Notes under the pieces: model-generated
The model's database searches: none
What the model was told of the DNA's origin: nothing
The model's input: the letters and a program-made list of their open reading frames with translations, nothing else
Assembly: GCA_963924555.1 (NCBI GenBank)
Contig: OZ004590.1
Location: forward strand, 1,961,001-2,025,000
Direction of reading: 5' to 3'
Source: Crambe crambe
Lineage: Eukaryota; Porifera; Demospongiae; Poecilosclerida; Crambeidae
Length of the DNA stretch: 64,000 nt
Shown: one piece after another, positions 46,004 to 57,780 of the stretch
How positions within the stretch are numbered: position 1 is the stretch's first letter
How the letters are laid out: each line of letters begins with the position of its first letter
Program-made: the position numbers and the translations under genes

Positions 46004-47129
46004 TTCTCACACTTCCTCAATTGAGCCTGATCATCCCTTGCTCCCTATTGCATTAAAGATTTGGATGAAGAAAGACCAACAGCAGATATGAACTGTGTGA
46101 GCGACTATCTTTACTGAAGAAAAGAGCAAGATACACTCAGAGAGAAGAGGAAAGTAATGACCAGACCTCATTACAGTCAGAAGTGGAAAAAAGAAAAAAG
46201 AACTCCAGAAGGAACTGGAGGCTAAAGAACAAACTATAATTTCTTCCCACCTTTATTTCGAGAGGTCATATAGCTATACACTTATTAGCCAAGTTGCTGA
46301 ATATACGTATATCTATCCCTATAAATATTAAGATTTGTATACACTTAGCTACATTTATTTGGTGGATATAAATCTTGCTGTGCACTCTTCACTAAGAAAT
46401 TCATAGACACACTATACCTGAGAGCTTATGATTACCGAGGGCACAGCTGAGATCATTGTAGCAACAGCTTGAAGGTTCTAAAATATTGAAACACTGAGGG
46501 TATAACCAACTTAGACTATGGCTGGGTGTGTGCTTACAGAGTACATGCAAGGTCATTGTGCACTCCATGTTTGAGGAAATTGTTATCAGAGAGAGCAGTA
46601 GCTAGCTCTTAAAGTAGGAAAAAAAAATTACATACCAAGTAGTAAAATTTGTCATTAAACATAATTAGCTAGAGCTCATAGAATTCAATGCCCCACTGTA
46701 TAGTGTTTGGTTGAAGCATAATTACTAAGGCCTGACCTAGGTGCACAACCTTGTTCAGCTCCCAATTTGGTAAGGATCATTGATTTTAACACGTAATGCA
46801 TGTGAAATCTAGCTATATCGGCAAGATTGATAGCCTTGGAGCTCTTATCTAAGTGCATAGATTGTAGGCGCTTGGTGGTTGTGGTAAGCATTACAGCTTC
46901 CTATGTATGCAGCTGCATGGCTGGAATCACTACTTACAAGCTATGTGGTCTAAACAATTAACCTAAGGAGTTAAAGCACAAAATTAATAAGTTGGGCCTA
47001 TTATTTGCTCACTCACTCGCTGTCAAAATGTTGCACATTGCTTGTACCTAAATTTCTAAAATAAATCCCATCATCTAAATTTATATACTGTAGGCTAGTG
47101 GATAATTGAAGCTATCTTTTCCTGGCTAG
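46004..47129. other. Gene-free region
   Basis: No gene supported; small ORFs lack recognisable motifs. Confidence 0.35.
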
Positions 47130-47480
47130 ATTTTATACTGCTAAAACCACAATCTGATGTATCTATAGCAATGGTAGCTATGCTTCAAAGAATTAGGCTT
47201 TATTCCAGAGCTAACATTAATTTTTGCAAGCATAATCACCCCCCCCCCCCCCCCCCCCCGAAATATTTCCTGCATAGAGCCCTGAAGAATATACCTCTCC
47301 ATTCCAAGAATATATATGCCTGATATTATGTGACCGAATATTTGCGAAAACCATTATTTTGAAATAGCTAGCTACACCTATGTTTAGTCATTAGTTATAT
47401 AGTGCCAAAACTTTCCAAAAAATTTTTATAGCATAATATGATAACTATGATCCTTGAACAAAGTACGGGCAAACTATTGC
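47130..47480. repeat. Dispersed repeat with poly-C, second copy
   Basis: Same-orientation copy of 11938-12260. The poly-C run is ~20 long here and ~7 in the other copy, showing length instability. Confidence 0.65.
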
Positions 47481-48600
47481 TAGAGCTTTGAAATTTGTGC
47501 AATAGAGAGCTGAATTTGAGCATAACAAATTTTCGCTGAGTGGCACATATTATCATTATAGCCTTTCTTATGAACTTTCAGGAGCAGGAGAAAGGTTAGT
47601 AATTACCATCCTGCACACTCTTTCATGTGGTGGATATCTATGTTGTACCTGAAAGGCATTACGTACATGCAGCAAGCTTCTATCTCAAGGGATTGTCTAG
47701 CTAGCTGTAAGTGTCATAAATGAGAATGAATTAAAGTTCATATGTACTAATTATATGTAATGACTCTAGCTAATGAGATAGTAGTCTTGGAGTATCTACA
47801 ACCCTCACAAGACCTGCAAGCTCAGCATGTTTCTTGCCATGTTGCTGTGCACATACATAAACTGATGATGACGTAGGGAATTTTAGAACTAGCTAATGAT
47901 TTTTCAATCTGTATCGATTACAAACTAAACCATAATTAGTAGCTCTAACGTTATAAATAAACTAGAAAATTAATTACGACCACGTCTCCCATCAACAGTA
48001 ATAATTCTAAGTGGGCTAAGCCACTTAGTATACTACTTCTGTACACCACCCATAACTGAGTCCTGTTTACGTACGTTGCAGGATCTAAATCTAGATGTGG
48101 GTTATACTTTAACCCGAGTTCCATTCCAGATACAATTATTGCTACATGAGGCAAGATTGGATTTCAATCCGGATTCAGATCTGAATGAGAATTGGGCCCT
48201 TCCCCTCTCATCTTCCTACTCTACTGTAGAGATTTGGTTTTCTAGCCCGCTCTTGGCAGCCTGCTAATAGCAACCTCATCAATTATTTTACCCTCAGAAT
48301 GTTGTCACTTGTGACCGAGCTTAGCATAATGGGTGGGCAAACAAAGCATTCTTGTAACAATAGCTACTGCAGGTAACAACAGGATGACAAGAAACTATAA
48401 TGTCATAATAACATGATAGCTAGCTACATGTATCTATGTTTTGTTTTACAGCTTCAAAGTTTCACTTGATTGGTTGTTCATTATATATCAGTTTAGTTTA
48501 CTTCTTTATTTCAATCACAAACAACACCAATATATATAACACAGATATCGCCTATATGTTTCAGCTGACATGCCTCAGTCATCATTATAGGGCTTACATA
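47481..48600. other. Gene-free region
   Basis: Only small features: a 22-bp palindromic hairpin at about 48006-48027 (CTAAGTGGGCTAAGCCACTTAG). Confidence 0.4.
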
Positions 48601-48644
48601 AATCAAAATACGTAAAAATCAATGTTTAGCCTTGGGGTGTTAGT

Positions 48645-49440
48645 TGTTTATTTGGATTTTTGCCTCCTGGCTGTTCTAATGAACAACTGGGAGACTTCTA
48701 AACCTGTGTCCCTGTTCATGATTAATTTTTGGGGAGCAAGATTGATATGTATGGCTTCTTTCACTCTTCTTTCTACTGTATTTTTTGAGGAATCTATAAT
48801 TTCAACCTCATTCCAATTTATTTTATGAGATTTTCTTGCCTAGCATGTTCTGCTATTGGGGATTTGTAGAAATAGGCATATTTGCAAGCAGCCAGGTGCT
48901 CTTTCACTCTTGAGGCCAAATCTCTTCCTGTATCTCCTGTGTATCTCCCACTGGCGTAGGAACAGGGGGGCCACAGGGGCCAGGGCCCCCCTATTATTTT
49001 CAGACAGGGGGCAGGCCCCCCTTATTATTGATTGCATAATTGCTATAGCTACTATACTACATACTTCACAGCTGTAATGAAATCTACAAAGGCATGTTTC
49101 AGGAAGTAGATAAACTGATTAGATTATACTTGACATTTCCAGTCACTTCAGCCACAGTAGAATGCTCTTTTTCTTCCCTTCATCAAATGAAAACTTAGTT
49201 ATATAACAAGCACTAGGACTGAATGTCAATCGAACAACTATATATACACAAAGAATATTGTAAACCAATGAAGAATAAATTACTTTGGACTAATTTTGAT
49301 TTTTTTCCTAAAAACCAGTCATTAGTACCCCCCAGTAAAATAGGCATGGTCTTGACTATTACTTAGGTGGCCCCCCTATTCAAAACCACCTTCCTACGCC
49401 ACTGTCTCCTATTAATTATCTCCACAGATTGATCCGTGTT
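48645..49440 (-). pseudogene. Penelope-like element C-terminal GIY-YIG domain (split by a hAT element)
   Basis: Minus strand: DQSVEIINRR (49440-49405), then across the inserted element YTGDTGRDLASRVKEHLAAC, SPIAEHARQEN, a one-base frameshift, INWNEVEIIDSS, VERRVKEAIHI, NRDTGLEVSQLF and a stop near 48646. YxG-xTGR-xxxRxxEH followed by AEH and a W-E-x-EAIHI segment is the pattern of the endonuclease domain at the end of Penelope-like retroelements. The RT part is not seen upstream. Confidence 0.7.
48949..49404. mobile_element. Small hAT element (5-bp duplication) inside the Penelope relic
   Basis: Ends CACTGGCGTAGGAA...TTCCTACGCCACTG (hAT-type CAGTGGCGTAG) with TCTCC at 48944-48948 and 49405-49409. 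It contains a plus-strand scrap of hAT transposase C-terminus at ~49096-49190: LTFPVTSATVECSFSSLH. Removing the element and one TCTCC restores the Penelope frame (NRRYTGD). A 5-bp duplication suggests the hAT5 type. Confidence 0.7.
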
Positions 49441-49544
49441 ATTTAAAGAAGTAAACTAAACAGATATGTTTTGTTCATTCCTAATTTTGGGGCTAGCTAG
49501 CTAGTTAGTTAGCTAGGAAGCAGGGGACCAGATTTTGAGCAGGG

Positions 49545-49560
49545 GGGGGGGGGGGCTTTG
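49545..49560. repeat. Poly-G tract
   Basis: A ~14-G run flanked by CAGATTTTGAGCA and CTTTGGGGG. Confidence 0.8.
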
Positions 49561-50261
49561 GGGGCACTCCTTAATAGCCATTAACAGAGCAAGCACAGGC
49601 AAGAAGCAGCTGCCTGTACATTGCTAATTGCCAACCTAGCAATTTACAGGCAGCTGGAAAGTGCACGCTTATTGCATTATTGTACCTGACTGTGTTATAA
49701 TGGCTAAGCAGTGTTCTTTAACTGGATGGATTTCAACAATATAGCTAATGCTCTTGCATGTCCATAAAGAAAAAACAGATAATGCTATACATACCATAGC
49801 TAACAAATTCATAGCAGTAAATGATAGAAGAAACAATTCTTTGGTGTGATCAATAATAGCTAATTTTCCACATGTTGCTTATAGATATACATGAAATGTG
49901 CACTGTACAATAATGTGAGTGCCCCCTCATTTATAAATAGCTTCCAGCACCCATGAAACTGTATTCAAATGGTCAAGCACTGAATATAATACAGGTTCCA
50001 ACTTTGTGTATTGACATCATAATCTTATTATGCAACATATCCAGATCTGTCTACTTAAGTCTTCTCTAGCTAAATGCAATGAACCCACATTAATAATGTG
50101 TGGCAGGCCCAGGTAGAAATCACATTCTTTTTTTGATCACTTTTCCTTACTTTTGCTGTCCGACTTCTAGTGGCCTAGATCAATCTGATCTAGCATAGTT
50201 CAACCATGGGATAATGCATAATTTCTGTCATACAACACCAAAGATCAGTTATTATAGCAGT
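49561..50261. other. Gene-free region
   Basis: Includes a diverged end of the GACAGTCCCAGGTA MITE family at about 50100-50130 (GGCCCAGGTAGAAATCA). No gene. Confidence 0.4.
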
Positions 50262-50849
50262 CCAGAGTGCCGTCATCACATGTTTATTTAGCTACTTGTG
50301 TCAATCTCATGTAGCTAATTAATTATTTGTTTCTTCATTTTCTGTGCAGGAGCAGTCCAGAGTGTCGTCATCACCATGTTTATTTAGCTATCTCATGTAG
50401 CTATTTAATTATTTGCTTCTTTGTTTTTGTGCAGGAGCAGTCCAGAGTGCTGTCATCACATGTTTATTTAGCTACTTGTGTCAATCTCATGTAGCTAATT
50501 AATTATTTGTTTTTCTTTTTCTGTGCAGGAGCAATCCAGAGTGCCATCATCACATGTTTATTTAGCTACTTGTGTCAATCTCATGTAGCTAATTAATTAT
50601 TTGCTTCTTCATTTAGCTACTTGACATGCACTCTGTAGTTAATTATTTGCTTCTTCATTTTTTGTGCAGGAGTGTTATTATACGTAGCAATCCAGAGTGC
50701 CGTCATCACATTTATTTAGCTACTTGCATTGTAGAAACAAATGTGTAAAACAACCCATTTTTAGGTTATCAAAGTTCCAATTTATACAACTCAGATAACC
50801 TAAAAATTGATTATTTTACACATTTATTTTTATAGTGTGTCAATTTCAT
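50262..50849. repeat. ~95-bp tandem repeat, about five units, with a nested hairpin
   Basis: Units begin with (G/A)TCCAGAGTGCCGTCATCAC, include TAGCTACTTGTGTCAATCTC and ATGTAGCTAATTAATTATTT, and end TGTGCAGGAGCA. Later units are expanded or truncated. A hairpin MITE at 50738-50826 (AAATGTGTAAAA...TTTTACACATTT, with AGGTTATC/GATAACCT) interrupts the last unit, and the 7 kb element at 50850 splits that same unit; its remainder resumes at 57875. Confidence 0.8.
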
Positions 50850-51503
50850 CATAGACTATAGAGGTTCCAGAATGGACTGGAAATGATTAATTACATCCGC
50901 CTTGCGGTGTTCATATATTTATGGTAATACTTACCGGATATTGTATTCTGGGCCGGCTGTTTCTATCAATTAATTAACTGTCTAGTGAATTTCTACAACC
51001 AAATATGTACCCAAAATGGATAAAAACAATACCATGCAATACTGCAAACTTTATATGAACTGCTTATATTACAGTATGAGCTGGATTGGTTAAACTTGGT
51101 CCTAGAAAATTACACAAAGCAGGTATACTATTTGACAAAGAAGGGTGTAGTAGTTAGTAACAATGTAGTAGAAAGTTGATATGTATCTTTTAAAACAATT
51201 TACTAACATGTACTTCAAGTCCTCAACCACATTAAAACCACAATGGTTGCATATTTATAAATTAGAGACTTATTATCACTTTCTGCTATAAACCTGTAGC
51301 TGTGAATTAATGATCAACAAAATTATAGCTATAGGCCTAGGCAACGCAATGGGCGTGTGCGGCGCGCGCTGCGCTGGTATCGTGACGTACGTACATATAC
51401 ATATAGCAAGTTTTGCGCCATAAGTAGCAGTCTCAGCTTTTGGTGAAATTCTTGTCACTCTTTTTTTGCCGAGAAGTACGTAGCTGCAATCTTCAGTTAA
51501 AAT

Positions 51504-52062
51504 ATGTCGAACGACTGGCAACACGGACTTTTCGGGTGCTTTGATGATATTAGAATCTGTAAGTGTAGCTATTATAAATTTTCAATGTAACTATAGCTAT
51601 AGCTAGCCATTATATTTGATAGCAGCTATTTAGAAGAGCGCTAGCTACTGCAAAAAGAAATATATCTAGCTAGCTATATAGCTAGAAATTGATTTTTACT
51701 ATCCCGATTTTGCAGGTGTCATCACATACTTTGTGCCCTGCTACACTTTCGGAAAGAATGCTGAGCAGCTCGGCGAAAGTTGTGTAAAATACGCCCTCGC
51801 CCTTTTCGTGCCCATTTTGAACTTATACTGCCTTGCAACTCTGCGTGGGAGAATCCGAGAACAAAAAGGAATCGAGGGATCATGTTTGATGGATTTGCTT
51901 ATGTATTTGTTCTGCGGTCCTTGTGCGCTTGTTCAAGAGGCCAAGGTAAGCCATTTAGCTATAGTGTGATTTGAAAAAAAAAAAGGACTGCAAATTTCAT
52001 ATTAATTTCTTTTAATGCAGGAATTAAAACCTCCTGGTGGACAAAGCATCTCTCGTGAATAG
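51504..52062 (+). CDS. PLAC8/cornifelin-family protein (3 exons)
   Basis: Exons 51504-51558, 51716-51945 and 52021-52062, with GTAAGT and GTAAGC donors and TTGCAG and ATGCAG acceptors. The spliced product is 108 residues: MSNDWQHGLFGCFDDIRIC, then VITYFVPCYTFGKNAEQLG, a central hydrophobic stretch (ALALFVPILNLYCLATL), RGRIREQKGIEGSCLMDLL and YLFCGPCALVQEAKEL. Short length, Cys-rich CxxxxxVPCYTFGK start and FCxPCALxQEAxEL end define the PLAC8 (Cys-rich, Cd2+/Ca2+-related, membrane-associated) family. AATAAA polyadenylation signal at 52098-52103. GC-rich CpG sequence at 51345-51395 may be its promoter. Intact, no frame damage. Confidence 0.9.
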
Positions 52063-52097
52063 ATGTCATTAGTAACTCTTTTATTTGTAGTGTCTTA

Positions 52098-52103
52098 AAT
52101 AAA
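52098..52103 (+). terminator. Polyadenylation signal AATAAA of the PLAC8 gene
   Basis: Canonical AATAAA 36 bp after the stop codon of the gene ending at 52062. Confidence 0.65.
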
Positions 52104-52904
52104 GTGCCGTACTAACTTTTACATTGACATTGTACCTAATAACTTTTAAAACCGTATGAATTCTTTAAAGGTGGTGCACGGTGGCGGGATCCGAATTAAG
52201 ACATAGATACTATAACCTCCAGACATGGGATTGGAAACAGGCTCACGTGCGCCTATGACAACCATTGAATTGCTTGCGTGCACTCCGCGTTGTAATTTTT
52301 GTTGACCGCTCATAAAAGGAGAACAAAGACAGCGCTCTGAAATGGATGAATAGAGCGAGCCGGTAAGAAAATAATTTATCTAATACTTTATACTACTCAT
52401 TTTGATACTTAAAACAAAATTTTAAACCCTAGTTCATTGATATGGCTAGTTTTTGCCTGGTTGGTAAATTTATGGAGAAGAAAACTGTGTGAAAGGTTTT
52501 CTGTGTTGAATTAAACTATTTTGCATTAAATTTTCCACCAAATGGTATACATGGAGATAAAGTTTGTTATAGAATGCTTTTTTTTCTAAGACTTGAATAT
52601 TACTGGAAAAAAATCTGGGTTTTCTAAGTTCAGGAGGCCATTAATGTGTGTAATTGTGTGCTCAATTTACCAGTCTGGGAGAAGTTTACCATAAAAAATA
52701 ACTAGTTGATATTGTAGCTACATAAAAGTAGTTTTGCATGTCCATAGTTAGAGGAGTTAACTTTTAGTGTAGGCCTTGAGTTACACATTATATTTATGCT
52801 ACAACCATCCATAGCTCATGGGGTATCTTTATCAGGACCAAATTTATAACAGGATATGATTGTTCTAGTTTCAGTAATAATGATTGATTATTTTGTTATT
52901 ATAA

Positions 52905-55790
52905 GATGGGTAAACTGAGACTCAGTGTGCATCGAAAAAATGAAAGTATGGATTTTATCCAATTCGAATACCACGTAGTGATATCTCAGTGCTGACTGTC
53001 TCCATACCACTAGAAAAGCTCTCTTTTATTATATCATTGCCATGATCTCTATTAACTGAGTCTCCATTAGATTCCATTGAAAAATTGCATTCCAGAGTCA
53101 CTTCAGCAAAAATTCTCCCTAAAGGTGATTATTATAGCTAGTCATGATACTATTTCAGTCCCATAACTTGTAATAATCAGGATGGATCAATGCAACTGAG
53201 CACACAGGGTTGGAGGGAGTGATGGTGCTATGCAAAATTGTGTCACGATCTGCTTCCTCTGGAGAAGAAATTTATTTCAGTTTGAGAGTAAAAGCTGATT
53301 TTTCCTGGTCATTGTGTTTATTGGGAGAACAAATTGATACAACCTTGTCTCCTTTTGCATCCCAACTACCACAGTTTACGGTCTCAGTTGCTGATATTGA
53401 AGTCATCATCAAAGAACTTGATGCTGGCACCATTTGTGTTGGTAATAATGATGCCAAATTTTCCACTTTAATAGAGAAGCATGATGGGAAATTCATGAAT
53501 GTAGCAGGTACGTAGCAACTATAGCTATAGTGATTAATTTATATTGGAATCACACTGAATGCATCATGTATATACGTAGGTTCTGAAGTCATAGCTACAG
53601 TGGATGTTCGATTCAATTCCACAATCAGACACAAAGCATGTGAAGTATTGGTCTCAGGGGTACAGAGATGTCCTGCATGCGAAAAGCACCGAAAGGCCTT
53701 ACACTCCATGCTTACTAGGCATAATTCATCAAAGCCTGTGACAAGTACAGCCCCTAGCAGCCACGTCAACTGTCATCTTCAGAAAAAAATCTTAGATTAC
53801 AGAATATGCACACCCTTCAGAGACAGACAAAGTTACGACTAGATCGTATCTCAGCAAAGATCACTCAGATCACTGAGGAGATGGGAGTAGATGTGGATGA
53901 AGCTACTCACACAGATCTGGTAGATATAATGGAAGAAAACAGAGGTATCGTCAGTGCCGATTTTCCTGAAAACTCATTTCAAAAACTTTTCTGGGAACAG
54001 CAACAGAAGGCAGCATCCTTGAAAAATGCACGATCAATGAGATGGCATCCTTTAATGATAAAATGGTGCCTCTATTTGAGACACTTATCTAGCAGAGCCT
54101 ATGAGACCCTTAGGGACAGTGGCTGCATTGTGCTGCCATCCCAGCGAACTCTGAGGGACTACACCTATTATGTGCAATCCAGCACAGGATTCTCTGCCGA
54201 AGTGGATAAGCAGCTTATAGATGCTACCAAACCTGATCAGGCAAAAGAATGGGAGAAATGTGTAGTACTTGTCATGGATGAAATGCACCTGAGGGAAGAC
54301 CTTGTGTACGATAAGCACTCTGGAGCACTCATTGGATTTGCCAATATTGGAGACACAAATGAACAGCTCCTCCAGTTTCAGCAGCTAGTGGAGAGAGATG
54401 AGACAACTGATGACCAACCATTGGCCAAGATAATGCTAGTTTTTATGGTTTGAGGTCTCTTTTCATCACTTCAATTCCCCTATTCCCAATTTCCATGTGC
54501 CACACTATCTGGTGACTTACTGTTTGACCCATTCTGGGAAGCAGTATATCGTTTGGAAAGAATTGGTTTGAAGGTGCTAGCTGCTACTGCTGATGGAGCT
54601 TCTGCCAATTGGCGTCTGATGAAAATTCATAAAACCAAATGCAAGCATGGTGGAGTAGTAAGGTGACAAACCCATATACTGCAGAGAAGAGGCAGCTATA
54701 CTTCTTCTCAGACCCTCCACATCTAATAAAAACTGTGAGAAATGCTTGGGCAAGTTCCAAAAGAAATCTCTGGGTGAGCAACATTAATTATTAACAGTAG
54801 ATCATGTCATTATTATTAATTATTTCTAGTGCAATGGCAAAGAAATCAAGTGGAACCAATTGCTTAGTCTTTATCACAGAGATGCTGGAGCTGAGAGAGT
54901 TTCCTGGGCTGGCAATTGTCCCAAAGTTAAAACGTGAAAATGTTGATCTCACATCTTTCTCGAAAATGAGAGTAGATTTGGCCGCTCAGGTATATTGATC
55001 AGAATCATCACAAATAGTAATAGCTAAATCACACACAATAATAGGTTATGAGTGAAACAGTGAGCAAGGCATTGCAGTTGATGGGAGGACCAGATACTAA
55101 TGAAACAGTCAAATTTGTTTCAATGTTTGACAAGTTTTTCGATTGTTTGAATGTCAACTCCTATAATACTGGACGACTGCAACGGAAAGTTTTTAAGCAG
55201 CCTTATCGGTCGGCAACTAATTTTAGGCTAAAGGTTGAACTGAATGCATGGTTATAGCTACTCCTACCTTTGATGATTTTTTAAAATTATTATAGTGGCT
55301 AAAGGAGGAATTTCTTGTTTATTTGGATGATTGGAAGGAGAGTGTAAAAGGAAAGAAAGGGTTTTCCAAAGTTGAAAAAAAGAAAATGCTCCTTAGCCCT
55401 GAGACCTTGCTGGGTTTGAGAATGACAGGTAGCTATAAGAGCATCCTGTTAGCTTGCTACAATAATTATATTAATTTCCTTGTTATAGTATTATCATTTA
55501 CGGAATTGGTGCCATATCTGTTTTCCATTGATGGAGTGAAAGTTTTTTTGAGTGAGCACCTTTGCCAGGATCCACTAGAAAAGTTTTTTGGGTGCCAGCG
55601 ACAAAGAGGTGGAACTCATGATAATCCTAGTGTCAAAGAATTCATCAACAACACTCAAGCACTACGGGTGATTAATACATTTTGCAGAGGTCCTGTTAGA
55701 GGCAATTGCAGAGCTCACAGTTCCAAACCTGATTTGGAAAAAGAAAATGCACCCATTCCAAAGTGGAGAAGGATTTCCAAACATGAATGA
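52905..55790 (+). pseudogene. P-element-type transposase (inactivated)
   Basis: A multi-exon relic. The middle part (53806-54453) reads RWHPLMIKWCLYLRHLSSRA, LPSQRTLRDYTYYV, ATKPDQAKEW, then the RNase H-like strand VVLVMDEMHL with the first catalytic Asp (codon 54277-54279). An in-frame TGA at 54451-54453 replaces the Arg expected in a VFMVRGLFS-type stretch. The second Asp is in ATADGASANW (54592-54594), the Glu in DPLEKFFGCQRQRGG (55578-55580). Also present: FSDPPHLIKTVRNAW (insertion domain region), LTSFSKMRVDLAAQ, INNTQALRVI. At least two frameshifts (near 54660 and 54900). No THAP finger is visible at the N-terminus. In living relatives it catalyses cut-and-paste transposition. Confidence 0.8.
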
Positions 55791-55854
55791 ATCATTATTA
55801 TAATTGTATTCAGAAAATAATATACGTATGCATGCATGAATTCTGTATAATTAA

Positions 55855-56918
55855 TTAGCTACTTGATTTATCTGTGATGAGGACTTTGCGCAGCCCTTTA
55901 GAACGTTGGAGGAACTTTTTCGACCTCTGCTTATAAAGTTCTAACCACGCACCAGCAAATGAGAACCCCCTTATCTTGATCCACTCTTCAACAATCATTT
56001 TCAGCAACTCCTTCCCAATTTCGACATTCATATCCAGTGCAACTATAGACCAATTCATTTTCACTTCTTCATCTCTCATCACTTCTTCCATGATTTCTTC
56101 TTTTTTCCCACATGATAATTCTCTAGCCTTGCTCCTACAATAGTACCTCCTAATGACATTTTCTATGGCAATGAAAACGTCAAATGCATCATCTGATACA
56201 AAATATAAGCCACCTCTGTTCACATTGTGGATCCAGTTGCTGGAAGATGGGACTGCTGCTTCTTCTATAGCCAGCTCTTCATCCAAAAGCTCCTCTAAAC
56301 TCAATAACCACTCCATAGATTTTTTCATCACTCTGTCCTTCACAGTTCTATATATGTATCCAGCAGCATACCTCAAAGCGTTAGTCTCTTGATAAGACAA
56401 AGGACATGCTGCTGTAACAGTAGATCCCCCATCTTGTTCATCAATGGAAGTAAACACCATGGCCATCATTTTTCTAAAAATCCTATCAGTGATATTTTGG
56501 AAAAGTATGGGAGATTCAGCACATTTTGGTGATGACACCAAGAATTTCGACGAATTCATCTGATGAACGAATGCTATGGTAAATCCCCCACATTTTCTCT
56601 CTTTGTTTTTGAATATTTACAGCTGACTTAGTCAGAGCTGTTTCAAGTTTGCTATGGATTAAAGCAGCAAAACTTGAAAGCTGACTTTCATTCTTGCAGT
56701 CCAGGCACCATGCATATAACTCTCTTGCAGCTTGCAGAGATGCAGAAGCATTTGATGAAGGAAGTTTAAACCCATCATCTTCCAAAATGTCTTTTACTGC
56801 CTGAATGAATATCTCAGACTGAGAGGGGCCTAAACAGTGAATTATATAATAGCTGGTTTAAAGGAAATTTACTATGCTTACTTGCAGTTGAAGACGTTTC
56901 TCCTATAGCTTCAGCCAT
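55855..56918 (-). pseudogene. Accessory gene of the P-like element (function unknown, one frameshift)
   Basis: Exon 1 56918-56882 (MAEAIGETSSTA) with GTAAGC donor; exon 2 56829-55855 after acceptor TTTAG. One frameshift near 56540 separates AARELYAWCLDCKNESQLSS...IHSKLETAL from the rest: PLSYQETNALRYAAGYIYRT, an acidic middle, NWIHNVNRGGLYFVSDDAFD and IVEEWIKIRGFSFAGAW ending RKVLITDKSSS. About 335 residues. No enzyme motif recognised. Convergent to the transposase, ~65 bp between the two stop codons. The same protein is recognisable in the deleted element at 12654-14792, so it is a conserved partner gene rather than chance. Confidence 0.65.
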
Positions 56919-57107
56919 TATTCGCTACAACTATGCTGTAATTATAATAATTTCTACCATTAAACTTGGTATAATAGAGAATCAACACTGCCTTAGCTAC
57001 CGTTTAGCAACGTCTTTGCTGACTCAGCAAACAACGCGGATTGTATTCTAAAATCTCGCGCGAACCACCCGTTTCCAATCCCGTGTCCGGAGGTTATAGT
57101 ATCTATG

Positions 57108-57236
57108 TAATAGATAAAGCATGTGCGCGAGGTTTCTGGTTGATTTAGTGCACCGTAGCCCGAGGGCCGCAGGCCCGAGGGATGGTGCACTAAATCAACC
57201 AGAAACCAAGTGCGCATGCTTTATCTATTTTAGATC
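57108..57236. mobile_element. Foldback hairpin MITE next to the P-like element
   Basis: Inverted arms AATAGATAAAGCATG...CATGCTTTATCTATT and GTTTCTGGTTGATTTAGTGC on both sides of a CCCGAGGGCCGCAGGCCCGAGG centre. The centre is like that of 16634-16754. Confidence 0.7.
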
Positions 57237-57524
57237 CCATTGCGCATGCGCATAGCTACTGTAGTCCATAGTTACAAACATCAGTACTGTTTGGTTTGCT
57301 ATAGCTAGCTAATTGTTGTGTCTCCACTTCTTTCTTGAGTTGTGAAATGGCGGCAAGAATAGTCCACGTACCTGCTGATGCTCCTGTTATAGCTATCTAT
57401 GAATGGGGGGATACTCCCCCGAGCACACAAATATTTTGTGCCTGCCCAGTCGGAAGATCAAAGAAGGCGGCGTGTGAAACACCAGCTTGCTGTAGACCAG
57501 CTAGAATGTTCCTTCTTTTATACT

Positions 57525-57780
57525 AGCTACTCTCAGAAAAGCTTGTTGGGTTTGAAACGTGGAATTTTAATGTTATTCATTGCCACGTTGCACGTTTATA
57601 ATGACATAACGTTTCAAACCCAACAAGCTTTTCAGAGAGTATAGTAGCCAGCATAAAAGGCAGAACTTCAACAACTTCTTCAAGCTGTCTTGCAGCATTC
57701 AGCATAGCCTGGGGATGCAAAAAATTAGTGCACTCCTACAAAATTAGTGCACTCCTACAGAATTAGTGCACACTTGCTGA
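57525..57780. repeat. Hairpin (~35-bp arms) and short tandem repeat
   Basis: Arms CAGAAAAGCTTGTTGGGTTT...AAACCCAACAAGCTTTTC at 57535-57635, then three tandem AATTAGTGCACTCCTACA-like units at 57724-57780. The small ORFs at 57335-57644 are not supported. Confidence 0.6.

Larger units (their letters stand above)
52202..57107. mobile_element. P-like transposon, two convergent genes
   Basis: Ends CATAGATACTATAACCTCC...GGAGGTTATAGTATCTATG followed by the (A/C)GGGATTGGAAAC block; the left end also has CACGTGCGCC. 4906 bp. No perfect flanking duplication (ATTAAGA left, TAATAGA right). Left flank GGGATCCGAATTAAGA and right flank TAATAGATAAAGCATG together resemble the inverse of the far arm of the hairpin at 57108-57236, so the element probably inserted near that hairpin's edge. 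It carries a plus-strand transposase relic and a minus-strand accessory gene. Confidence 0.8.

Noticed and set aside
57335-57644. Two overlapping small plus-strand ORFs after ATGGCGGC
   Set aside because: No recognisable domain, overlaps a hairpin, frames conflict; at most a relic.
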